Made by a program: the position numbers and the translations under genes
Source: a bacterium
GTDB lineage: Bacteria; Auribacterota; UBA3054
Assembly: GCA_017444325.1 (NCBI GenBank)
Contig: JAFSWV010000090.1
Span: forward strand, 1-9,138
Direction of reading: 5' to 3'
DNA: 9,138 bases
Notes under the pieces: model-generated
What the model saw: the letters and a program-made list of their open reading frames with translations, nothing else
Told to the model about the DNA's origin: nothing
The model's database searches: none
Shown: in pieces, positions 1 through 4,393 of the stretch
How positions within the stretch are numbered: position 1 is the stretch's first letter
Layout: each line of letters opens with the position of its first letter

Positions 1-579
1 GACAGCTTCCTGGCCGGCAAGATCACGCCCGACCATATCTCCGCCAACGGCGATATCAAGATGCGACTGACGTCTCACGACGTCATCGACACTACGAAAG
101 CCTATGCGGAAGCGGCTGCCAGAGGCGAGATCAACCAGCCTTACCGTTCCGGTTACGCCTGGTTCAACTACGTCATGGTGAGCCCGATCCCGGTCGTCGG
201 CAGAGTGAACTTCAACACGGCCTCCAAAGAGCTCCTTGGCGCACTGCCCGGCATTACGCCTGTTCTGGCCGCCAACATCGCTGAAGGTATTGATGAGAAC
301 GGCAAAGCGACTCTGAAGCCTTACAAGCATCCCAGCGACATCCTGAAGGTCAAGGGCATGAAGCTCAGCAACTACAGGCGCTTCGCCAACCTTGTCTGCA
401 TCGACTCTTACGTTTACACCGCCAAGATCGAAGCCGAGCTCTTCGACGACGTTGACCATGACGGCGTCTTTACCCCCGAAGTTGACCATCAGAGCGCCAA
501 CGGCCTCAGGCACTACATTCTTAAGAGCAACCCGGGTTCGGACATCGAACACTGCATAGAGGAATTGGAGGAATTCTAA
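1..579 (+). CDS. GspK-like helix-hairpin-helix protein, 3' end (partial)
   Basis: The frame is open from the first base, so this is the C-terminal 192 residues of a longer protein; the ATG at 61 has no Shine-Dalgarno sequence and is probably internal. Visible residues 69-74 (VNFNTA) lead into a helix-hairpin-helix around ALPGI (81-85) with a second hairpin-like part at 112-130. This is the pattern of the DNA-repair-like HhH fold in ComEA and in the C-terminal half of the T2SS minor pseudopilin GspK. The following segment SYVYTAKIEAELF resembles the GspK strand that normally reads SxYFxVxAxxxV. Residues 150-155 (DVDHDG) look like an acidic calcium-type loop. By family knowledge, GspK caps the pseudopilus tip and acts at the periplasmic face of the inner membrane. 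The gene overlaps trxA by one base (TAATG). GspK is an inference; another HhH-containing secretion or competence protein is possible because the prepilin N-terminus lies outside the window. Confidence 0.6.
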   Translation, partial: DSFLAGKITPDHISANGDIKMRLTSHDVIDTTKAYAEAAARGEINQPYRSGYAWFNYVMVSPIPVVGRVNFNTASKELLGALPGITPVLAANIAEGIDENGKATLKPYKHPSDILKVKGMKLSNYRRFANLVCIDSYVYTAKIEAELFDDVDHDGVFTPEVDHQSANGLRHYILKSNPGSDIEHCIEELEEF

Positions 580-899
580 TGAGCGGATTACCCCTTACCA
601 ACGACAACTTTGAAGCGGAAGCCCTGAACTTTGAGGGCGCTGTCATAATCGATTTCTGGGCCACCTGGTGCGGTCCCTGCAAAGCTTTCATGCCCATCGT
701 GGAAGCCTTCGCCAGCGAGCATCCCGAGATCAAATTCTGCACGGTGAACGTGGACGACGCGCCCGAGATCGCGGAACGCTATGAGATCATGAGCATACCG
801 ACTTTGGTATTCCTTAAAGGAGGGGAGTTGAAAGAGATCTCCGTCGGCTCCCTTCCTCCCAAAGTCCTGGCGGAAAAAGCTGAAAAAGCTTTCGCATGA
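579..899 (+). CDS. trxA: Thioredoxin
   Basis: This is a 106-residue single-domain thioredoxin, the usual length for the family. The active site WCGPC is at residues 30-34 after the strand VIIDFWAT, and the cis-proline loop SIPT has its proline at residue 74. The order of strands and helices follows classical TrxA (VNVDDAPEIAERY, then the cis-Pro strand TLVFLKGG, then the C-terminal helix). No signal peptide is visible, so it should be cytoplasmic and reduce disulfides of client proteins using thioredoxin reductase. The start is well supported: GGAGG at 567-571 lies 7 nt upstream of the ATG, inside the end of the preceding gene, and the TAATG overlap suggests translational coupling. The stop overlaps the next start as ATGA, and a terminator hairpin follows 21 nt later. 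A thioredoxin-like paralogue with a specialised client cannot be excluded, but all key residues of an active thioredoxin are present. Confidence 0.93.
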   Translation: MSGLPLTNDNFEAEALNFEGAVIIDFWATWCGPCKAFMPIVEAFASEHPEIKFCTVNVDDAPEIAERYEIMSIPTLVFLKGGELKEISVGSLPPKVLAEKAEKAFA

Positions 900-1957
900 T
901 CCATCTCGCAAAAGATCTATGGCCGTCTTTATTGACGGCCTTTTTTGTAAGTGCGGCAGTCTCCAGGCTGCTAGCTTACCTCTATGTGAAGAAAGGCTGG
1001 TGCGCTCCCAGCCGCACCGGCGGAAAGATGCCTTTGACAGGGGGAGTAGGGATCCTGTCGGGGTTTGTTTCATCTCTATTGATCTTTTGGCTTTGCCACA
1101 GGTTTGACCAGCTGATCGACATCAGCTTCTTCATCTTTTCAATTCTTGTTTTGGGATTGCTATTGCCTTTTTTTGTCCTCGGCCTTCTTGACGACTTTGT
1201 CCACTTCAGGCCTCTTCCCAAACTGTTTCTTTTCATCCTGGCCGCCGCTTCGCAGCTGATCCTGATCTTTTCGTGCCTGATCGTCATGAGTTTCAGCGGC
1301 TACAGTTTCCCGCCTTCTTCTTTTCTTCTTCCGCTCCTTGTTGTGTTTCTGCTTTTTTTCTTTGCCAATTCTTACAATTTTTTGGACAACGCCAACGGGC
1401 ATTGCGCTGTCGCGGTCTTGGGAACGGTCTTGGCGGCTTTTTTTACTTCCGGCACCGAGATCAATGAAGCTGAGATCGCGATATTCCATCTGGGCCTGGC
1501 GGCTACGGTCGTCGGTTTTTTGATCTGGAATTTCCCGTTTAAACCGAAACTTTACCTTGGAGATGCGGGGAGCCTCTTTTTGGGAGCTTTGACCGCCCTA
1601 ATGGTTATGCTGTCCCGCCCCGGAGATGGTCATGCCGTTTTGGAATGCGCGACGCTTCTCGCGTTCCCTTTGTACGACACCTGCGCGGTTATGCTTCTGA
1701 GGGTGTTGAGAGGGCAGAATCCCACGATCGGCGGGCAGGACCATTATTCACATAGATTGATGCGCGGGGGATTCCCTCTCTGGCTCGTTAATCTGATCGC
1801 TTTCACGGCGGCTGGGATACTGCCCGTTGTGTTCATAAAGCTCCCTGAGGGAGCGATCTGTTTCGGCCCATTCGCCATTTGGGCGTTCCTGCTTTTCCTA
1901 GATGTTTTGGCCGCCATTTTGCGAAAAAGGGCGGCTGATGAGCCTACGCTCTCCTGA
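896..1957 (+). CDS. Polyprenyl-phosphate sugar-1-phosphate transferase (WecA/MraY family)
   Basis: This 353-residue, very hydrophobic protein has about ten membrane segments and is an inner-membrane enzyme of the glycosyltransferase 4 family. Such enzymes transfer a sugar-1-phosphate, usually GlcNAc-1-P from UDP-GlcNAc, to undecaprenyl phosphate to start O-antigen, teichoic acid or capsule-like polymers. Family motifs appear in order: the first cytoplasmic loop SRTGGKMPLTGGVGIL (39-54), the Mg-binding Asp pair in GLLDD (D99-D100), NSYNFLDNANG (158-168), LYLGDAGSLFLG (219-230, D223) and the His motif QDHYSHRL (281-288). The NFLDN form is closer to WecA/TagO than to MraY. Oddity: the second Asp of the usual DNxDG motif is Asn (N167). 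The start ATG overlaps the trxA stop as ATGA and has no good Shine-Dalgarno sequence, so translation probably depends on coupling. This start is kept because residues 8-30 supply the conserved first membrane helix. The substrate sugar cannot be read from the sequence. Confidence 0.85.
   Translation: MIHLAKDLWPSLLTAFFVSAAVSRLLAYLYVKKGWCAPSRTGGKMPLTGGVGILSGFVSSLLIFWLCHRFDQLIDISFFIFSILVLGLLLPFFVLGLLDDFVHFRPLPKLFLFILAAASQLILIFSCLIVMSFSGYSFPPSSFLLPLLVVFLLFFFANSYNFLDNANGHCAVAVLGTVLAAFFTSGTEINEAEIAIFHLGLAATVVGFLIWNFPFKPKLYLGDAGSLFLGALTALMVMLSRPGDGHAVLECATLLAFPLYDTCAVMLLRVLRGQNPTIGGQDHYSHRLMRGGFPLWLVNLIAFTAAGILPVVFIKLPEGAICFGPFAIWAFLLFLDVLAAILRKRAADEPTLS
921..946 (+). terminator. Intrinsic terminator hairpin inside the next gene's start
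   Basis: A perfect 7-bp stem GGCCGTC (921-927) / GACGGCC (934-940) with a 6-nt loop is followed directly by six T residues (941-946). This is a textbook rho-independent terminator placed 21 nt after the trxA stop. It lies inside codons 9-17 of the downstream transferase, which encode its first membrane helix. Either it terminates only part of the transcripts, or ribosomes that re-initiate at the ATGA overlap prevent the hairpin from forming. Confidence 0.7.
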
Positions 1958-1990
1958 ACGGGGCTTTTTTGGCCCGTTCATTGACTTTTT
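1955..1990 (+). terminator. Hairpin at the transferase stop codon, likely terminator
   Basis: An 8-bp perfect stem TGAACGGG (1955-1962) / CCCGTTCA (1973-1980) encloses a 10-nt loop that contains six T. The stop codon TGA is part of the left arm. The downstream tract TTGACTTTTT is only partly T-rich, so termination may be incomplete. The same bases 1981-1986 form the -35 box of the next promoter, so transcription units appear packed end to end. Confidence 0.5.
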
Positions 1991-2009
1991 AGGGCTTATT
2001 TTATATCAT
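1981..2009 (+). promoter_or_regulatory. Sigma-70-type promoter for the TIM-barrel/rpsP/trmD/rplS operon
   Basis: TTGACT (1981-1986, 5 of 6 consensus bases) and TATCAT (2004-2009, 5 of 6) are separated by an ideal 17 nt in an AT-rich spacer. This follows directly after the hairpin of the upstream unit. Initiation around 2015-2017 would give a leader of about 105 nt before the ATG at 2122. It is the best promoter match I can find in the window. Confidence 0.6.
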
Positions 2010-2041
2010 TTCTAATAAGTTTTATACCGTGGAAAAATATC

Positions 2042-2118
2042 TCCGGCGGCGCGAGTCAGCACACGGGTCCCCATTAGGTTTTGGGGAAACGCGATCCAAC
2101 CGGATAATCTAATGAGGA
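2042..2118 (+). promoter_or_regulatory. Structured 5' leader, candidate cis-regulatory RNA
   Basis: The 164-base gap before the TIM-barrel gene holds no convincing gene. Its second half can fold as nested helices: TCCGG (2042-2046) with CCGGA (2100-2104), CGCG (2050-2053) with CGCG (2090-2093), and TCCCC (2068-2072) with GGGGA (2083-2087). The apical loop ATTAG (2073-2077) is complementary to CTAAT (2109-2113), which touches the Shine-Dalgarno sequence GAGGA (2114-2118), so a pseudoknot could block ribosome binding. A competing hairpin ATCC (2094-2097) / GGAT (2102-2105) is mutually exclusive with the outer helix. I do not recognise a known riboswitch class. The folding is pairing by eye, without energy calculation or covariation, and short GC helices arise by chance. 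Confidence 0.35.
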
Positions 2119-2121
2119 ACA

Positions 2122-2931
2122 ATGAAACTAGGATTAACCACCGCAAGTTTCGACACGGCTATCCAAGGCGGCCGTACCAATTTGGTGAAGATCATCGAAT
2201 CAGCCGGGAATCTGGGCTTCGAAGGCCTGGAAATCATCAACAAGAAAGAGGTTTGGCGCAAGGATATCAGCGATGATATCAAAGTCAACCTGGTCAGGAT
2301 GCGCGAGAAAAAGCAGCGTTACTTCGCCTACGGCGTAAGTTTCGACCTCGGTCTCGCCGACGATACGCTCCGCTGGCGTATGATGAACAAAGTTAGGGAA
2401 GCCATCCTTCTGGCCGCCGTCACGAACGTCAACTACGTTACGCTTTACGGCTGTCTGACGGAAGAAGGCGCGACCTTCGCCGAACGCAAGGACGTTCTGG
2501 TCAAGACCATCAAGGACTGCCTTGATCTGGCCGAAATGAAGCATGTGACGCTCTGCCTTGCCAACGACAATCCAGTTCTGAACGGCATCGCCAATCTTAA
2601 GGCCGTTTGCGAGGAAGTCGCCTCCCCGAACTTCAAACTCAGCCTGGATCTTGGCGAGATCGCCCTGGGCGGCGAATGCCCGGTGGAAGCTCTGAAGACT
2701 CTGAGTCAGTATGTCGCCGAAGTTTTGGCGACCGACGTTAAGGAAGCCGAAGGCGGACAGCTCGAATTCTGCGTTGCCGGCGAAGGCAAAGTTCCTTTTG
2801 CCGATGTCATCGCGCTGCTTCGTCAGCTTTCCTTCGAAGGCTTCATCAGCGATTACTACAAGGGCAGCGAAGAACCCGCCGACGGCGTGAAGCGCTGCGC
2901 TGAGAATCTCAAAAAGCTTTTGAGCGAATAA
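2122..2931 (+). CDS. Xylose isomerase-like TIM-barrel protein (sugar phosphate isomerase/epimerase family)
   Basis: This 269-residue protein has the layout of the AP-endonuclease-2/xylose-isomerase-like TIM barrel: an N-terminal strand KLGLTTASF, GFEGLEI (32-38), VTLYG (106-110), VTLCLANDN (142-150), FKLSLDLGEIALGGE (171-185), the strand VLATDVKE (201-208) and the late loop VAGEGKVPF (218-226) before helix ALLRQL and strand GFISDYY. Relatives are metal-dependent isomerases, epimerases or endonucleases of sugar phosphates and inositols. Compared with the usual ligands (Glu in LENH, His in DTGH, the His pair in HVHLKD, the final Glu), this protein reads A147, E179, A203/D205 and D244/Y245, while D176 is kept. 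The canonical metal site therefore appears lost or rebuilt. The Shine-Dalgarno sequence GAGGA (2114-2118) is close to the ATG. The gene leads the ribosomal operon, with only 12 nt before rpsP. It is cytoplasmic, with no signal peptide. The fold is fairly sure; the substrate and activity are unknown. Confidence 0.8.
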   Translation: MKLGLTTASFDTAIQGGRTNLVKIIESAGNLGFEGLEIINKKEVWRKDISDDIKVNLVRMREKKQRYFAYGVSFDLGLADDTLRWRMMNKVREAILLAAVTNVNYVTLYGCLTEEGATFAERKDVLVKTIKDCLDLAEMKHVTLCLANDNPVLNGIANLKAVCEEVASPNFKLSLDLGEIALGGECPVEALKTLSQYVAEVLATDVKEAEGGQLEFCVAGEGKVPFADVIALLRQLSFEGFISDYYKGSEEPADGVKRCAENLKKLLSE

Positions 2932-2943
2932 GAGGAAAAATAT

Positions 2944-3231
2944 ATGGCTACTAAAATCAGACTTAGAAGAACAGGTACCACCAATCTGGCCACTTTCCGC
3001 ATCGTCGCCGCTGACGAACGTTCTCCGCGCGACGGCCGCTTCCTCGAAACTCTGGGCTCCTATGATCCCAGGAAAGAAGGCGAGGAGAAGGTCCAGCTGA
3101 ACGTCGAACGCGCCCAGTATTGGGTGAGCGTCGGCGCCCAGGTGACTCCGAAAGCCATTTCGCTTTTGAAGTCCAAAGGTGTGGTTTTCCCGAGCAAGGC
3201 TACCAAGAAAGCCAAAGAAGCTCAGGAATAA
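2944..3231 (+). CDS. rpsP: 30S ribosomal protein S16 (bS16)
   Basis: This is a 95-residue S16 homologue beginning MATKIRLRRTGTTN, which matches the family start KIRLxRxG, followed by the diagnostic FRIVAADERSPRDGRFLETLGSYDP (residues 18-42). In the family it is an assembly protein that binds 16S rRNA in the 30S body. The C-terminal tail is lysine-rich (SKATKKAKEAQE), as is common. GAGG at 2932-2935 lies 8 nt before the ATG, giving a normal Shine-Dalgarno start. It is 12 nt downstream of the TIM-barrel gene and 27 nt upstream of trmD. In most bacteria rimM follows rpsP, but here trmD follows directly. The length and all motifs are normal. Confidence 0.97.
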   Translation: MATKIRLRRTGTTNLATFRIVAADERSPRDGRFLETLGSYDPRKEGEEKVQLNVERAQYWVSVGAQVTPKAISLLKSKGVVFPSKATKKAKEAQE

Positions 3232-3248
3232 AAGCGGTTTGCTTTTTT
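3230..3248 (+). terminator. Weak hairpin plus T run between rpsP and trmD
   Basis: AAAAGC (3230-3235) pairs with GCTTTT (3241-3246) around the loop GGTTT, followed by two more T. The stem starts in the rpsP stop codon and has only two G-C pairs, so it is a weak terminator or attenuator at best. It could reduce trmD relative to rpsP or protect the rpsP 3' end. Confidence 0.25.
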
Positions 3249-3258
3249 GCTCTTTCAC

Positions 3259-3942
3259 ATGAAAATCGATGTGCTGACCCTTTTCCCAGGCTCTTTGGAT
3301 GCGTATTTGAAAGAGAATATCGCAAGGAGAGCGAGTGAAAGCGGGCTGCTGGAAGTGGAGCTTCACGACTTTCGCGAATACACTCACGACCGGCATCGCA
3401 CAGTTGACGATTCCCCTTACGGCGGCGGCCCCGGAATGTTGATCGGGCCCGCGCCGATCTTCGAGGCCATGGACGATCTGGCGCTCTGGGATGCTTACAA
3501 GATCTTTCTTACTCCCAGCGGCAGGCCCTTGAGCTACGGGATTGCCTGCGAACTTTCCAAACGCGATCACATAATGATCCTCTGCGGACATTACGAAGGC
3601 GTTGACCAGAGAGTGCGCGACATAATGGACGAGGAGATCTCGATAGGGGACTACGTCATCAGCAACGGTTCGGTCGCCGCCATGGTTCTGATTGACACCG
3701 TGACGAGGCTGATACCGGGGACGCTCGGAAACGAAGACAGCGCTGAGAACGATTCGTTCTGCGACGGCCTTCTCGAATATCCCCAGTACACCCGCCCCGA
3801 GGAATACCGGGGGATGAGAGTGCCGGACGTTCTTCTGAGCGGGAACCATCAGCTCATCGCCAAATGGAGAAGGGAGAAGCAGCTTGAACTAACGAAGCTG
3901 CGGCGCCCCGAACTTTTGGAGAAAGCGCAAAAAGAAGAATAA
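3259..3942 (+). CDS. trmD: tRNA (guanine-37-N1)-methyltransferase TrmD
   Basis: TrmD uses S-adenosylmethionine to make m1G37 next to the anticodon, which prevents +1 frameshifting. From the ATG at 3259 the protein has 227 residues and starts MKIDVLTLFP, like the family. A TTG at 3247 would add MLFH, which other TrmD proteins lack. Motifs are YGGGPGM (54-60), LTPSGRPL (84-91), the trefoil-knot segment CGHYEGVDQRV (109-119), EISIGDYVISNGS (126-138), the catalytic Arg in DTVTRLIPG (R150), the catalytic Asp in SAENDSF (D165), and EYPQYTRPEEYRG and LLSGNH in the C-terminal part. The usual GGE of the knot (YVLTGGE) is NGS here, so Asn and Ser replace Gly and Glu. No Shine-Dalgarno sequence precedes the ATG, which fits lower expression than the flanking ribosomal genes. 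rimM is absent from its usual position between rpsP and trmD. Confidence 0.96.
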   Translation: MKIDVLTLFPGSLDAYLKENIARRASESGLLEVELHDFREYTHDRHRTVDDSPYGGGPGMLIGPAPIFEAMDDLALWDAYKIFLTPSGRPLSYGIACELSKRDHIMILCGHYEGVDQRVRDIMDEEISIGDYVISNGSVAAMVLIDTVTRLIPGTLGNEDSAENDSFCDGLLEYPQYTRPEEYRGMRVPDVLLSGNHQLIAKWRREKQLELTKLRRPELLEKAQKEE

Positions 3943-3970
3943 TCAAGAAAAATCAACAAAAATCAAAAAT
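3941..3970 (+). repeat. Three tandem 10-bp repeats in the rplS leader
   Basis: The consensus AATCAANAAA occurs three times end to end (3941-3950, 3951-3960, 3961-3970, the last ending AAAAT). It fills almost the whole spacer between trmD and rplS and overlaps the last base pair of the trmD stop codon. It contains no Shine-Dalgarno sequence and should be unstructured RNA. It may act as an A-rich translation enhancer, or it may be simple low-complexity sequence. Confidence 0.6.
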
Positions 3971-3973
3971 ACT

Positions 3974-4327
3974 ATGAGCAAATTGATCGAAAAAATCCAA
4001 GGCCAGAAAAGAGCGGAAGCCCTAGTGCCTTTCCGCGTTGGCGACACTGTCAAGGTGAACCAGAAGATCCGTGAAGGCGACAAAGAGCGCATCCAGGTCT
4101 TCCAGGGCGTCGTGATCGCCCGTCAGGGCGGCGGCGCGGGCGAGACCTTCACGGTCCGCAAGATCTCCTTCGGCGTCGGCGTTGAGCGCGTTTATCCCGT
4201 CAACTCCCCGAACGTGGTGAGCGTGGAAGTCGTGAGAGAAGGCGCAGTCCGCCGTGCGAGACTGTACTATCTCCGCGGCCGCGTCGGCAAAGCCGCCAAG
4301 ATCTCTGAAAAGCGTCGCGCCAACTAG
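3974..4327 (+). CDS. rplS: 50S ribosomal protein L19 (bL19)
   Basis: This 117-residue protein matches L19 along its length: FRVGDTVKVNQKIREGDKER (residues 20-39), VFQGVVIARQGGGAGETFTVRKI (42-64), GVGVERVYPVNSPNV (67-81) and the C-terminal RRARLYYLRGRVGKAAKI. In the family L19 lies at the 30S-50S interface and contacts 16S rRNA in bridges B6 and B8. The start ATG has no Shine-Dalgarno sequence; instead a 10-bp A-rich tandem repeat precedes it, which is unusual for a gene that must be strongly expressed. It is the last gene of the rpsP-trmD-rplS order, and a strong GC-rich hairpin follows 11 nt after the stop. Confidence 0.97.
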   Translation: MSKLIEKIQGQKRAEALVPFRVGDTVKVNQKIREGDKERIQVFQGVVIARQGGGAGETFTVRKISFGVGVERVYPVNSPNVVSVEVVREGAVRRARLYYLRGRVGKAAKISEKRRAN

Positions 4328-4338
4328 GCGTACTTTTG

Positions 4339-4366
4339 GGCCCCCGGCGGTTTACCGCCAGGGGCC
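4339..4366 (+). terminator. Strong GC-rich hairpin after rplS, without U tract
   Basis: GGCCCC (4339-4344) plus GGCGG (4346-4350) pair with CCGCC (4355-4359) plus GGGGCC (4361-4366), with one C-A mismatch and a TTTA tetraloop. This gives 11 base pairs, all G-C. The sequence after it (TAACACTTAAAAAT) has no T run, and none is present on the opposite strand. It may work as a U-less terminator, a 3' end stabiliser or a processing stop, so read-through into pilB-1 is possible. Confidence 0.55.
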
Positions 4367-4393
4367 TAACACTTAAAAATAACAAGAAACACT

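Noticed and set aside
61..579. Treating the ATG at 61 as the true start of the first gene
   Set aside because: The frame is open back to base 1 and no ribosome binding site precedes 61, so the gene almost certainly begins before the window.
2029..2112. A 27-codon GTG-started frame in the leader before the TIM-barrel gene, a possible leader peptide
   Set aside because: There is no Shine-Dalgarno sequence, the start is GTG, the composition is unremarkable and it overlaps the predicted RNA helices; it has no run of regulatory codons typical of attenuation peptides.
3247..3258. An upstream TTG start for trmD adding four residues
   Set aside because: The ATG at 3259 gives the normal TrmD N-terminus (MKIDVLTLFP); the extension is not family-like and overlaps the T run.
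2200..3849. A 549-codon open frame on the minus strand across the TIM-barrel gene, rpsP and trmD
   Set aside because: It lies antisense to three well-recognised genes, resembles no protein I know, and its openness follows from codon bias that avoids TTA, CTA and TCA in the sense frame.
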